From Ktedonobacter robiniae (GTDB lineage Bacteria; Chloroflexota; Ktedonobacteria; Ktedonobacterales; Ktedonobacteraceae): DNA of 64,000 bases. Each line of letters opens with the position of its first letter. Within the stretch, counting starts at the first letter, position 1. A program made the translations under genes and the position numbers. The stretch is from assembly GCF_016587375.1 (NCBI RefSeq), contig NZ_BNJG01000002.1:2108001-2172000 (forward strand), written 5' to 3'. Positions 17,070-26,327 of the stretch are shown here, piece after piece. Under the pieces are notes generated by a model. The model was not told the origin of the DNA. It was given only the letters and a program-made list of their open reading frames with translations, and made no database searches.

Positions 17070-18050
17070 ATGAAAGCAGTAGTGGTACCTCGCTTCGGCG
17101 GGCCAGAGGTGCTTGAAACTCGCGATATGCCCATTCAAGAGCCAGGATCGGGACAGATCTTGATCCAGGTGGCCTATGCAGGGGTGAACAATACCGATCT
17201 GTGGTCTCGCCAGGGACGTCATCGCCCAGTCTTGCCCTTTATTCCTGGCTATGAGGTTGCCGGGACGATTCGAGCATTGGGAGAAGGGGTGGAAGGATTT
17301 CATGTGGGGCAGGACGTTTCAGCTCTCACCGTCGGCGGTGGCTACGCGGAGTTTGTGCTAGCACAAGCCGCCCTCACCTTCCCTTTGGATACGTTCGCAA
17401 GCAAGATCGATTTGCAACAGGCCGCTGTCTTCCCGACCGTAGCCCTCACGGCCTATGGGATGCTTACTCAAGTGGCCAGGATGCGTAAGGGAGAGAGCGT
17501 ACTGATTCATTCGGCTTCAGGTGGGGTGGGCATGGCAGCAGGGCAAATTGCGCGTGCCTTGGGAGCGCAGCTCGTGCTGGGCACTGTCGGTAACGAAAAG
17601 CATGCCGCCTCCGCGCGCTCATTTGGATACGACCAGATCTTCCAGGTCAATGGGTTCGAGCAGGCCGTGATGGAAGCGACGGATGGCAAGGGAATCGACA
17701 TCGTGCTCGATGCACGCGGAGAGCCGACACGCAGTCAGAGTCTGAGCGTGCTTGCTCCCCTTGGTCGTCTCGTGGTCTTTGGGGATGCCAGCGGAAATCC
17801 CGAAAAGCCGATTTCCCCCAACGAACTGTGGCGCTCGAACAAGGCGGTGGTTGGCTACAGCATCACCACGCTGAGTCAGACCACACCGCATCTGCTCGCC
17901 ACAATGGCCGGGCAAACCCTTCAACTCATGGCAGAGGGTGCTCTCAAACTTGCCATTTCCGAGACACTCCCCCTGGAGCAAGCAGCAGAGGCACATCGAC
18001 GCATCGAAGCACGCTCCCATGTTGGCAAATTGCTGTTGCAGGTACAATAG
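17070..18050 (+). CDS. Zinc-independent medium-chain dehydrogenase, NADPH:quinone reductase-like
   Basis: The 326-residue protein follows the quinone oxidoreductase branch of the MDR superfamily. It has an N-terminal GroES-like domain (AYAGVNNTDLWSRQG, PGYEVAGTIRALGEGV) and a Rossmann domain with SASGGVGMAAGQIARALGA as NADPH-binding loop, and ends with HVGKLLLQVQ. The zinc-binding cysteine cluster of alcohol dehydrogenases is absent. An AAAGGAGAGAG site lies before the ATG. It probably shares a transcript with the preceding reductase, ended by the strong terminator at 18198. A role in reducing quinones or reactive enones is likely. Confidence 0.88.
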   Translation: MKAVVVPRFGGPEVLETRDMPIQEPGSGQILIQVAYAGVNNTDLWSRQGRHRPVLPFIPGYEVAGTIRALGEGVEGFHVGQDVSALTVGGGYAEFVLAQAALTFPLDTFASKIDLQQAAVFPTVALTAYGMLTQVARMRKGESVLIHSASGGVGMAAGQIARALGAQLVLGTVGNEKHAASARSFGYDQIFQVNGFEQAVMEATDGKGIDIVLDARGEPTRSQSLSVLAPLGRLVVFGDASGNPEKPISPNELWRSNKAVVGYSITTLSQTTPHLLATMAGQTLQLMAEGALKLAISETLPLEQAAEAHRRIEARSHVGKLLLQVQ

Positions 18051-18197
18051 CAAACGAGCGCGCAGTGGCCGACTTCTGTCGGTCTCCGTACCGAGAGGAG
18101 GCGATCTCATGCTTCTTCTTGCACTGCCTCTCGAACCTGTGGCGATTGGAGTTCCTCAAGGGAACACGCAGATTCGGCAAGAGAGCATGGGAAGCCG

Positions 18198-18236
18198 AGA
18201 GATCCCTGCCAGGTTTCCTTCGCAGGGATCTCTTTT
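18198..18236 (+). terminator. Intrinsic terminator after the quinone reductase gene
   Basis: AGAGATCCCTGC (18198-18209) pairs perfectly with GCAGGGATCTCT (18222-18233), followed by a T run. This is a textbook rho-independent terminator for the redox operon. Confidence 0.85.
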
Positions 18237-18447
18237 TCTCATAAGGAAAGATGTTCACGGTACGCGCGAGTCTTCTGGCGCGCCTTGGGAGCAAACCAAC
18301 CATACATATATCTTACAGATTGCCCATATTGACACAAGGAGAATACTCTCGTATTATGACGCGTTCTTCGGTAACCATCCAGATTACTCCAGAACCCTCG
18401 CCCTCGACTCCTTCCTGGATGGGAGAAGTGGCGGCCTTACGAGGACG

Positions 18448-18685
18448 GGCACAAATGGATCGCCATGGGCGAGGCGGCCTGCGTCAACTGCTATATATGT
18501 GTGCCTTGGTCTCTATGCGGTGGGACCCCCACATGCGTACCTGGGCGCAGCAACTCAAAGCCCGTGGCAAGCCAAACAAGGTTGTACTCGTGGCAGTCAT
18601 GCGCAAACTCGCCCACATTATCTACGGCGTGTGGAAACATGCAAGCGAGTATGATGCCCACCTCGCGTTTCCGGCAGCGGTCTAG
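18448..18685 (+). pseudogene. C-terminal fragment of an IS110-family transposase
   Basis: The stretch GRGGLRQLLYMCALVSMRWD continuing through LKARGKPNKVVLVAVMRKL and IIYGVWKH corresponds to the last ~75 residues of an IS110 transposase. Compare the paralogous block GRVRRLLYLAALRSL...VAVMRKM at 36553-37800. The catalytic N-terminal domain is absent. Upstream sequence to 18241 shows no transposase similarity. Confidence 0.75.
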
Positions 18686-19400
18686 CAAAAGTTGGTTGCG
18701 GGGACGAATACGCCCTTATACGCTACGCTCAACGATTTTCTCTTCATGAGCCAAAAAATAGGTGTTCTTTGACCAAGGCCGTGGTGTGCCTTTTTTGGGC
18801 AAGAGAGGGTACCAATGCTTGAGAGAAATTCTTCCCAACCTTTCAGTCTCCGGATTGGCTGCCCATTTTAGAGGCACTCTCCCTTGACAAACAAGACGGT
18901 ATCTGCGTGCTGCTGGCCAAAAACAGTCTTCTCGCCAGCGCAACAATGGGTGGTTCCTGCACTCACCCGGATCAGTCTCGTGGTCTGGCTCATAGGCACA
19001 ATTTGCGCGCGATTTCTAGATCGAAGCCTCCATCTCTATTCTACTCTTTTTTCTCCTGGGTGGTGTAACCCTACATGAGCGTCTCGTGGGTAAATAAGGC
19101 GAAATCCGCAACAATTTTGAGGTAAACGTGAAATAATCGGCGCGAATTGTAGGAATTTACCAAGGAGCATCTAGCGAAGCCGCTTCTCATCTGAGGTATC
19201 AGCAAAAATTGTTGTAAATAACGTGAGGCTTGTGGAGCAATCATTCCAAGAGAGACGTCCTCGACATTCACAGAATACCGAGAACGTTGTAGCAGACATC
19301 AAGCGTACAAGCAAGGCTCAACGGTACCTGGCGCTTCCGTGAGGAGTTGCTGCACCTGGCGAAGCAAACGATCTCACTCAAAGGGATCTTTCACTCTCCC
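18686..19400. other. Intergenic region with a dispersed repeat
   Basis: No supported gene in about 700 bases. It contains the ~110-bp repeat at 19090-19198. A second GTAAATAA-like end (19213-19221) lies just beyond that repeat. Confidence 0.5.
19090..19198 (-). repeat. ~110-bp GTAAATAA-family repeat, copy 1
   Basis: The reverse complement matches 24208-24315 along its length, including GATGAGAAGCGG, CCTACAATTCGCGC, GATTATTTCACGTT and the end TTATTTAC. The two copies are inverted relative to each other and enclose about 5 kb with an MFS gene, an IS3 element and an IS607-type element. Confidence 0.85.
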
Positions 19401-20687
19401 CTACTCCATACGACGGTTGGCGGGTATGATCAAGGCAATGAGCGCAAGCAAGATGTTTCCTGAACCAGCGACAAGGAAGACGATGCTGGGGCCAAAGCGA
19501 TCAGTTGCTACGCCAGTGAGGGCATACCCCAAAGGGAGAAGGCTCCAGGCCCCAAGCTGATCAATGCTTGAAACACGTCCAAGCAATTCCTTCGGCACAA
19601 GCTCTTGCATGAGTGTGACCCAAATGATACCGAACGTTCCCAGTCCAAAGCCGACCGTCGTATTTGCAAAGATAGCAAGCCATGGCGCATAGGCTTGGGG
19701 AATGGAGAGACCCAGGAGAAGTTCAGCACAACTCGCCAGTGCGACTGCACCATACATCATTGTCCCCCGTTTGGGGATGTGCCGTAGCTGCCCCAGAAGA
19801 AGCGAAGCCAGAATGGAACCGAGCGCCAAGGCCATGCCCAAGACTCCAAAGAGCCAGATATCGGCATGGTATGCCGTCTGAACGAGCTTAGGAAGCGCCA
19901 CCTCAAGAGGACCTGAGAAAAAGATGTTGCCTAACGTCGCGAGAGGAAGCCCAATGAAAAACCAGGGGGAGTGAACGACGAAGCGCCATCCCTCGTGCAG
20001 GTCATCGAGAATACCTTTTAGCGGAGGGGTCGCGCTTGTTTTCTCCAGGGAATCCTTTGCTGCCTCTCTCTGCGAAGAGACAACCAGCGGGCGCATAGCG
20101 AAGAGACAACCAGCCGAGAACACAAATGAAAGACCATCAAAGGCGAATGCTCCCATTGGACCAACCAACGCGACAATGCCAGCGCCAAGAGCTGGTCCCA
20201 GCAAGGTACTGATATCCCGACTAAACGCCGTGAGTGCATTAGCAGAGGCAAGGTGATCGTGCTCCACTACTTGTGGAGTCAGAGAGCGATAGGCAGGGTG
20301 AAAGAAGCCTGCTGCGACACCAAAGAGGAGCGAGAGCGCGATCAAGTGCCAAAATTGGAGCACATGGAGCCAACCAAGCAAGGTGATAAGCAGAACAATT
20401 GCCCCGCGTCCAACATCGGAGAAAAGCAGGATACGCAGGCGTGGGAGTCGGTCGGCAGCGACTCCACCCAGAAGCAAGAAAATGAGTCGAGGCAGCATTT
20501 CCGCCATGACCACCAGCCCCATAGCTGTGGCGGAACCTGTTAAGAGCAACACTTCCCATGCTAAAGCAATGGTGAAAGCGCCATCTCCAAGTGAAGAGCA
20601 GGTCTGCCCCAACCAGAGCAGAGCGAAGGACCGATTCTGAAGTGAGCGCAGGACAGATAAGCGATGAATCAGAGTAGGCACGATCAT
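19401..20687 (-). CDS. MFS exporter, macrolide/enterobactin-efflux-like
   Basis: The 428-residue protein has twelve hydrophobic helices. Family features are SFALLWLGQTCSSLGDGAFT in helix 1 and the loop 2-3 signature GGVAADRLPRLRILLFSDVGRG, followed by NALTAFSRDISTLLGPALGAG. This is the MFS_3-like pattern shared by MefA-type macrolide and EntS-type siderophore exporters. It should act as a proton-coupled drug or metabolite exporter in the cytoplasmic membrane. There is no adjacent regulator. It lies inside a 5-kb segment enclosed by inverted ~110-bp repeats. Confidence 0.88.
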   Translation of the reverse strand: MIVPTLIHRLSVLRSLQNRSFALLWLGQTCSSLGDGAFTIALAWEVLLLTGSATAMGLVVMAEMLPRLIFLLLGGVAADRLPRLRILLFSDVGRGAIVLLITLLGWLHVLQFWHLIALSLLFGVAAGFFHPAYRSLTPQVVEHDHLASANALTAFSRDISTLLGPALGAGIVALVGPMGAFAFDGLSFVFSAGCLFAMRPLVVSSQREAAKDSLEKTSATPPLKGILDDLHEGWRFVVHSPWFFIGLPLATLGNIFFSGPLEVALPKLVQTAYHADIWLFGVLGMALALGSILASLLLGQLRHIPKRGTMMYGAVALASCAELLLGLSIPQAYAPWLAIFANTTVGFGLGTFGIIWVTLMQELVPKELLGRVSSIDQLGAWSLLPLGYALTGVATDRFGPSIVFLVAGSGNILLALIALIIPANRRME

Positions 20688-20885
20688 TCTCTCCTTAGTG
20701 AAATACCTTCAAAAAACGTAGAGTGTGTATCGGAGAGAAGAAGGGGGACGCAATGCTGAAACAGAGCATCTCAATGCAATGATGAAGGTGAAGTGTCAGG
20801 AAAAGATGGGAACGTCAGGTAGCGTCAAGGAACAGGCGAAAGGAGACCTCTGGAGTGAACCCCTTTTGCCGGACACACGAGGAAG

Positions 20886-21785
20886 TCAACTTCTGGCCAC
20901 AGAGGCATAGGCTTCCTCAAACTCAGCAGGCGGAAGATACCCCAAGCTAGAATGCAAGCGCTTGGTATTGTACACCTGCTCGATGAATTCCTGTAAATTG
21001 GCTTCTGCATCGGCAAATGACTCGTACTCTTTGAGATACACTTCCTCCATTTTTAACGTCTTAAAGAAACTTTCGGCTTTGGCATTGTCGTACGGATTCC
21101 CCACGGCCGACATACTGATGTGCGCGCCAATCGCCTGTAACTGCTCCACATAGTCGTGACTCGCATATTGGACGCCACGATCGCTGTGATGGATCAAGCC
21201 GGGAGCTGGGTGGCGTTCGGCAATGGCCTGGTTCAAGGCGGCCAGGGTCAACTGAGTCGTCATCTCCCGTGAGAGGAACCACCCCACGCACCGGCGTGAG
21301 AACGCATCCAGGATACAAGCCAGGTACACAAAAGCTCCCCGCAGGCGGATGTACGTGAGATCAGCCACCCACGCCTGATCGGGTGCCGTCAGTACCCGAT
21401 CGGCTAACACATTGGGATAGACCGGGAACCTATGCCGCGAGTCGGTCGTCGCAACCACAAATCGTTTTTTCAGATGACACAACAAGGATTCTTCCCGCAT
21501 GATCCGCAAGACGCGTTTATGATTGACCTTCCAACCTGCTCGTGCCAGAGCACAAGTGACGCGACGATAGCCATAGCCGGGAAACTCCAAAATGATTCGC
21601 TCAATGTGATCGCGCAGCTCCGTTTCTCTCTCATCTCCCTGTTCGAGCTTGGCTTCATAGTACCAACTGCGACTCACGGAGAACCATTCACACAGCCGTA
21701 GCACCGAGAGTTCCGGGTGGTCTTGATGAGCCTGTTGGATCATGGCGTGACGCTCCCCAACCCTCTGCTCTGCAAGGCTTTTTTT
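20886..21785 (-). CDS. IS3-family transposase OrfB, read by -1 frameshift
   Basis: The DDE integrase core is complete: VADLTYIRLRG (first Asp), HHSDRGVQYAS (second Asp) and PYDNAKAESFFKTLK (Glu), preceded by an HTH_21-like segment (YGYRRVTCALARAGW). The OrfB frame enters at the A7 run (21779-21785 on the minus strand), where a -1 slip from orfA gives KKSLAEQRVGER. The fusion of orfA and orfB would be the active transposase, as is usual in IS3. The frame is open to 21818 but has no independent ribosome binding site. Confidence 0.9.
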   Translation of the reverse strand, partial: KKSLAEQRVGERHAMIQQAHQDHPELSVLRLCEWFSVSRSWYYEAKLEQGDERETELRDHIERIILEFPGYGYRRVTCALARAGWKVNHKRVLRIMREESLLCHLKKRFVVATTDSRHRFPVYPNVLADRVLTAPDQAWVADLTYIRLRGAFVYLACILDAFSRRCVGWFLSREMTTQLTLAALNQAIAERHPAPGLIHHSDRGVQYASHDYVEQLQAIGAHISMSAVGNPYDNAKAESFFKTLKMEEVYLKEYESFADAEANLQEFIEQVYNTKRLHSSLGYLPPAEFEEAYASVARS

Positions 21786-22039
21786 AACACCTGATTCTCC
21801 AACGCCAATTGTCCACAAAAACGCTCTAATTCGGCTACCCGTGAGGCTTCAGTGGCCGGTCCTGACTCGGTGGACAAAAAGGCCAACTCTCCGCGCTCCT
21901 GATACTCCTTGCGCCACCGCGAGAGAACACTTGCAGCCAGTCCATATTCGCGGCAGACTTGGGCTGGTCGCTTCTGGCCGGTACTCACCTGACGGACGAC
22001 ATCCAGTTTAAATTCTCGGCTGTGTTGTCGCTTGTGCAT
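21740..22039 (-). CDS. IS3-family OrfA (helix-turn-helix)
   Basis: The 99-residue protein starts MHKRQHSREFKLDVVRQV and has a homeodomain-like helix-turn-helix (CREYGLAASVLSRWRKEY) followed by a leucine-zipper stretch (VAELERFCGQLALENQVLKK). It binds the terminal repeats and multimerises. The programmed -1 frameshift site lies in its final codons. An intact AGAAGAAAC-type ribosome binding region precedes the start. Confidence 0.88.
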   Translation of the reverse strand: MHKRQHSREFKLDVVRQVSTGQKRPAQVCREYGLAASVLSRWRKEYQERGELAFLSTESGPATEASRVAELERFCGQLALENQVLKKALQSRGLGSVTP

Positions 22040-22268
22040 CGTTTCTTCTCCTTCGCGTCTTTCTCAGTGTACGATATTTTCGCGAAGTTGACTTCGATCA
22101 CTGTCCGGGAAAATGGGTGCAGTCCACTCAAGAAGGCTTTTTCGTCTTTGCTTCTCTTCCGATGAACGCTACTTGCTCATGAACTGTTCTCTTCCTCAAA
22201 AAGGCAATGTGTTTCGCTATACGCTAGCGTTATTCACGCTTTCTAGAAGAAGTATAGTTCCGTCGTGA

Positions 22269-23567
22269 CTAGCGAATCCTGACAGAGGCCAGGATTTTCT
22301 CGCGAGCGGGTTTGTGAGGGAATGACAGCCTCACGGGATGGACTACCGGCAGATGAACCCTGCGCTCCCCATCCTCTACTCCCTCCGACCCGAAGGCATC
22401 AGGAGCTGCTTTTCTGATGATGTTATAGGACCCGTTGCAATCGGCGTGAATGAGTTGGCCATTGGATGCCCGATAGAGCCTCCGTGTGATCCGTTTGCCG
22501 CTGAAAACAGGCGCATGCTCCTGGCTTTGCTGGTAGATCGGCAAAGGATCGCGATCCAGGAAACTGGCCTTGCTGGTGTAGCTTTCTTCGGTGAGGATCA
22601 CCTGGATGCCTTTTTGCTCAGCTTTGTAGGTGAGCATCTGGATGAACTGGGTATGAGGCACCTGAACAAAGTTCTGATTTGTCCGTTTCCCCAGGTTGAT
22701 CTCCTGTTTCCAGCCCACGTTGCGACCAATCACGAGCGTTCCGATCCCCTCAGCCACCAGCACATCAATCACAAAACGCGAGATGGTGTGCAGATCATGC
22801 TCAATCCGCCGATTGCGCCAGAGAGTCAAGCGCTCCATGCGCCGCGTGTTTCCAGGACGACCAAGAGCTTGTTGGAGTTCTGCTCGCCGCTTGTTGTAGA
22901 ACTGATTCGTACTTTTCAGACCGCGCCCGTTAACGACGACCGGGACAAAACCCGGTTTATTTGAAGTTAGTGCGATCAGATTTTCCAGACCAGGATCGAT
23001 GCCAGCGATGAGCGCGGGATCGACGGCGGAGCGGCTCGGCTCCTGTTCATAAATGATCTCAACGACGACAAAACCGTGTTTGGGAACCACACGGACCTGA
23101 GTGATCGCCTTGGGATCTTGTTGGGTTTTGATCTGGATGCCCAGTCCCGAAGGCTGAATGAGGTGTCGTCCAAGGGTCCGTTTGCTGCGGCTTACGGCCT
23201 GCATCGTGTAGATGAGTACGTTGCGGCCTGTCGTTTTGTGCTTGTATTTGGGGAATTGGGGGCGTCGGCGAAATTTTGAGGGATCGCGCTTGTAGGCATC
23301 GAGCGCTTCAAAGAAGGATTTCCAGTTGCGTTCGAGCAGCAGCAATACCTGTTGGGCCACTTTCGCAGGCAGTGCTTTGTACGCTTCATGCGACTGCATC
23401 CGCCGATCCATTTCATTGTAGTTGAGGTGTTTTCCCTCAAAGATGAAGGCCTGACGGATCTCATACAGCGCCGTATTGTAGAGATTTTTGGAAGCAAAAC
23501 AGGCCGCGTCAAGCGTGGCATAGCGTGGATCACTCCGAAGAATGATGTGCTTTTCAACCAGGTGCAC
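22269..23567 (-). CDS. TnpB of the IS607-type element, atypical RuvC-II site
   Basis: About 432 residues from a GTG at 23567, which has a GGAGG site upstream and overlaps the end of tnpA by 14 bases. The RuvC-I aspartate is in IAGIDPGLENL and the last one in LIHADCNGSYNI. At the position where most TnpB proteins have the RuvC-II glutamate, this one reads LVIGRNVGWKQE, with Gly in the expected place. A nearby LTEESYTSKASF segment could supply an alternative acid. The zinc-ribbon cysteines are also missing. A long open frame upstream is antisense or out-of-frame overlap with tnpA. Confidence 0.85.
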   Translation of the reverse strand: MHLVEKHIILRSDPRYATLDAACFASKNLYNTALYEIRQAFIFEGKHLNYNEMDRRMQSHEAYKALPAKVAQQVLLLLERNWKSFFEALDAYKRDPSKFRRRPQFPKYKHKTTGRNVLIYTMQAVSRSKRTLGRHLIQPSGLGIQIKTQQDPKAITQVRVVPKHGFVVVEIIYEQEPSRSAVDPALIAGIDPGLENLIALTSNKPGFVPVVVNGRGLKSTNQFYNKRRAELQQALGRPGNTRRMERLTLWRNRRIEHDLHTISRFVIDVLVAEGIGTLVIGRNVGWKQEINLGKRTNQNFVQVPHTQFIQMLTYKAEQKGIQVILTEESYTSKASFLDRDPLPIYQQSQEHAPVFSGKRITRRLYRASNGQLIHADCNGSYNIIRKAAPDAFGSEGVEDGERRVHLPVVHPVRLSFPHKPAREKILASVRIR

Positions 23568-24147
23568 GGTCGGCCTCCAATTCCTGCACAAGACGCTCTG
23601 TTTTGCGTTTGGCACGCCGTTGCCCATAGAGCCGGGCGCAGAACGAGTACACGATGCTGGTGAGGTCTGAGAGCAGGTCTTCTGTGCCATTGTCGGCCTG
23701 ATTGACGACCTCGATCTCACGCCCATAGGTTTGAAGCAGGGTCTCGATGTAACGGAACCCGAAGCGGGTACCCCGGTCCTTGTGTTCAATGACGATACGG
23801 CCCACACTTGGATCGGCCAAGAGAGCCAGAAACTTCGGCCGATTGTCATTGACGCCAGAGCTAATTTCCTTGACAACTTTGCCCACTTGATAGCCACGGG
23901 CAGCGCAGTAGGCAACCAACCGCTCAGCTTGACTGTCCAGGTTGGTCTTGTTTTCTGCGGAAGACACCCGCGTGTAGACCACGGTTTGAGGCTTCGATGA
24001 GGGGACTGACACCCTGATTGGCTCGTCGATGAGAATCGTGTGAGCCCCTACGCGCCGCCCCTGGATTTTCCCGTCCCGGAACCAACGCCAGGCTGTCTCA
24101 TAGCGGACCCCTTGTTGTTTCGCGTAATCACTGAGTTTCATGCTCAA
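23554..24147 (-). CDS. IS607-type serine recombinase (TnpA)
   Basis: The 197-residue protein begins with a MerR-like DNA-binding helix (MKLSDYAKQQGVRYETAWRW, then GKIQGRRVGAHTI). The serine resolvase domain follows: VYTRVSSAENKTNLDSQAER contains the catalytic Ser (VSSAE), with later EISSGVNDNRPKF, IVIEHKDRGTRFGF and a C-terminal helix. This arrangement, N-terminal DNA binding then resolvase, is typical of IS607. It catalyses strand exchange for the element; tnpB follows immediately and overlaps its end. Confidence 0.9.
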   Translation of the reverse strand: MSMKLSDYAKQQGVRYETAWRWFRDGKIQGRRVGAHTILIDEPIRVSVPSSKPQTVVYTRVSSAENKTNLDSQAERLVAYCAARGYQVGKVVKEISSGVNDNRPKFLALLADPSVGRIVIEHKDRGTRFGFRYIETLLQTYGREIEVVNQADNGTEDLLSDLTSIVYSFCARLYGQRRAKRKTERLVQELEADRAPG

Positions 24148-25209
24148 ATCATACTATGCTACTCAATGATTGTCAAGAATTCGCTATACTTTCAAAGATC
24201 GGTTTCAATACCTGATGAGAAGCGGTTTCTCCAGATCTAGGGTGGCGAATTCCTACAATTCGCGCTGATTATTTCACGTTCACCTTAAAAATGTTGCGGA
24301 TTTGAGCTTATTTACATGTGTCTGGTATCCGCTTTACTAGACAATGGAATAAGGAGTAGAAAGAGCCTGAATTGGTCTAAATTACCATCCATTGTTCCAT
24401 GCAGGGGGCGCTTCTGCCTTTTTGAAAGGCCTTTCTCTCCTATTTCTGCACATTTTTGCTTCCCTTCCCTGCTGTTCTCTGCTAGACCGCGTGTACACAG
24501 GGTCGCCTCCTCCTGACTGGTCTGACACGACGGCAGTTGGATGGCATGCACCTGCATCCACGAGGAGACAGCCGTTTTTCGTTGAAGGCACATATGAAAC
24601 AGAGATATTCACGCCTTGAAGACAACTATCCTCGTTCGGAACCCACTCTCCTCCCTGTCGGGCCAGGAAAATGGGGAGCAAAGGTCATTTCGTCAGTTCC
24701 TCTTCCTTAGAGGCTGGCTTCGACGGAAGGTCCGCGAGAACAGTTGTCCAGTTTCGCGGCATCGAAGGGTAGGCATCGGTACTGTTTCGGCCTACCGATG
24801 GGGGTGGCATCGCCCTGACTTGAGTTTAAACAATCCGGTCTTGACCATATACGACCTAGCTGGCCGACCTTTGGCTTGTAGTACTCAAGCTTCATCGGCC
24901 TTTTCGCATCATGCTACTGTCCACTCATTCCTTTCGGTTTGAGGTAAGATGCTGCTTTAGCCACATTCCTTCAGTGGCGCCATCCAGTGATGGCAGGGGA
25001 CTTTAGACCTCGCTGGGCGCACACAACTGCCCCGTCTTCCCCCCAATCTTGTCGGGGGAAGAGTATTCTCCTGATCAGAGTACACCCACCAGGTCCGCGT
25101 GCAAATGTTATTACTCCAAACGATACCTATTAAAAGCGTGTATCTTTTTATTATTAGTAACGATAGAAAACATGTTCTGTGAATGTTAACGAGAGGAAAG
25201 AAACGTTTG
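24148..25209. other. ~1-kb region without a recognised gene
   Basis: This holds repeat copy 2 (24208-24315). Beyond it I see no protein family, although both strands have overlapping open stretches below 110 codons. Around 24750-25080 several short complementary segments suggest RNA structure, for example CCCCCAATCTTGTCGGGGGA. It may be the decayed remains of a mobile element. No function is proposed. Confidence 0.35.
24208..24315 (+). repeat. ~110-bp GTAAATAA-family repeat, copy 2
   Basis: Inverted partner of 19090-19198. It ends TTATTTAC next to the unassigned region. Confidence 0.85.
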
Positions 25210-26151
25210 ATGGAGAGTATATCGCAAGCAAGGTCTGCTACGCCACTGCTTTCGTTTTGGGTGATTGGCGACATGCACTATTACGAAAACGAACCATGGA
25301 AGAAGCTGCATCTCCCTCGTATGGAGCAAATGTTTCATGACCTTCAGAGCATCTGGCGTGAAGAGGGCTATCCAGCCTTTTGCGTCTCGCCCGGGGATTT
25401 GATTGAGAATGGCGCCCCTGCTAACTACGCGCTGGCAAAGCGGGAAATCCTTTCCAACCTGGACCCGGTGCCGTTTTATCCAGGCATAGGTAATCATGAG
25501 TATTTTCCGACGGAACAAGGCGGGGCGTGGCATACGGCAGAGGAGTATAGCGCAGCCTGGGGGAGGCCGCTCTGCTATGCCTGGACGGTCGGTGACGTGG
25601 CCTGTATTATGCTTGAGCAGCCACAGGAGCAGTGGACAGTGGATGGAATGCCGCTGATACTGCTTTCACCGGAGGCATTGGCATTCCTAGATACGACGTT
25701 GATCGAGCATGCCAATCGCACGGCTATCATTTTTGCCCACTGCCCGCTGTACAATACCGTCCTGGATCGTGATCCAGAACGGAATCTCGATGATGATTCG
25801 CTGGCTCCCAATTTCTTCGTGAGCAATTCAGAGGAGGTGCGTACAATTCTGGCCCGTCATCACAAGGCGGCCCTCTATATCACTGGTCACACCCATTCGG
25901 GCTGGGGTTCGCCACGGCTTGTCTTTACAGAGAGCCTGGGCGCTCATGCAATCACGCATTTAAACGTCATGTCGCCCTGGTATACGGGCTTTACAGGACC
26001 GAAGTACAACCAGGAACACCAGGAATTGGAGTTCCTTAGAGATACCCCCGATGTGCAGGCAACCTTCTCCATCCAGATCTATTCTCACAAGATCCGCATC
26101 CGCGCACGCGACCATCAGGCGCAAAGCTGGCTGGCGGAGTGGGAGGTATAA
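25210..26151 (+). CDS. Calcineurin-like metallophosphoesterase
   Basis: The 313-residue protein shows the full metallophosphoesterase motif set in order: GDMHYYE (D-x-H), SPGDLIENG, GIGNHEYF, FAHCPLYN and YITGHTHSGWG. These bind a dinuclear metal centre for phosphoester hydrolysis. No signal peptide is obvious, so the enzyme is probably cytoplasmic. The start at 25210 is preferred because GAGAGGAAAG lies 9-10 bases upstream; 25183 is an in-frame alternative. It stands alone upstream of a transposon. The substrate (nucleotide, lipid or protein phosphate) is unknown. Confidence 0.88.
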   Translation: MESISQARSATPLLSFWVIGDMHYYENEPWKKLHLPRMEQMFHDLQSIWREEGYPAFCVSPGDLIENGAPANYALAKREILSNLDPVPFYPGIGNHEYFPTEQGGAWHTAEEYSAAWGRPLCYAWTVGDVACIMLEQPQEQWTVDGMPLILLSPEALAFLDTTLIEHANRTAIIFAHCPLYNTVLDRDPERNLDDDSLAPNFFVSNSEEVRTILARHHKAALYITGHTHSGWGSPRLVFTESLGAHAITHLNVMSPWYTGFTGPKYNQEHQELEFLRDTPDVQATFSIQIYSHKIRIRARDHQAQSWLAEWEV

Positions 26152-26327
26152 GCCGTGTGCTACTGGCGTACGCGGCTACTGGCGGGATTTACTATCCATT
26201 TTCCGTGTTGAACACATTAGATGTTAGCTTGGATGATCGCCGAGATAAGATTCCAATTTTTTCGGATGCCCTCGGAACAGTTCCTTAACCAGAGGAGCTG
26301 ACAGCCAGCACCATCTAGGAGCAGAAT

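Larger units (their letters stand above)
20851..22126 (-). mobile_element. Complete IS3-family insertion sequence
   Basis: Terminal inverted repeats are visible: 20851 reads TGGAGTGAACCCCTTTTGCC and the reverse complement at 22126 reads TGGACTGCACCCATTTTCCC, about 20 of 25 positions alike and ending in GGACA. A CTC triplet directly flanks both ends (20848-20850 and 22127-22129) as a 3-bp target duplication. Inside are overlapping orfA and orfB with an A7 slippery run. All parts needed for activity appear intact. Confidence 0.85.
22213..24189 (-). mobile_element. IS607-type element with tnpA and tnpB
   Basis: A serine recombinase gene and a tnpB gene overlap, the hallmark of IS607-type elements. 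The 10-mer TTCGCTATAC occurs in the same orientation at 22213-22222 and 24180-24189, just outside the two genes, and may mark the ends or recombination sites. The exact boundaries are not proven. The stretch 22127-22268 behind tnpB would carry the guide RNA end. Confidence 0.55.

Noticed and set aside
23568..23915. N-terminal extension of the IS607-type TnpB
   Set aside because: It overlaps the serine recombinase in another frame and has no TnpB-like sequence.
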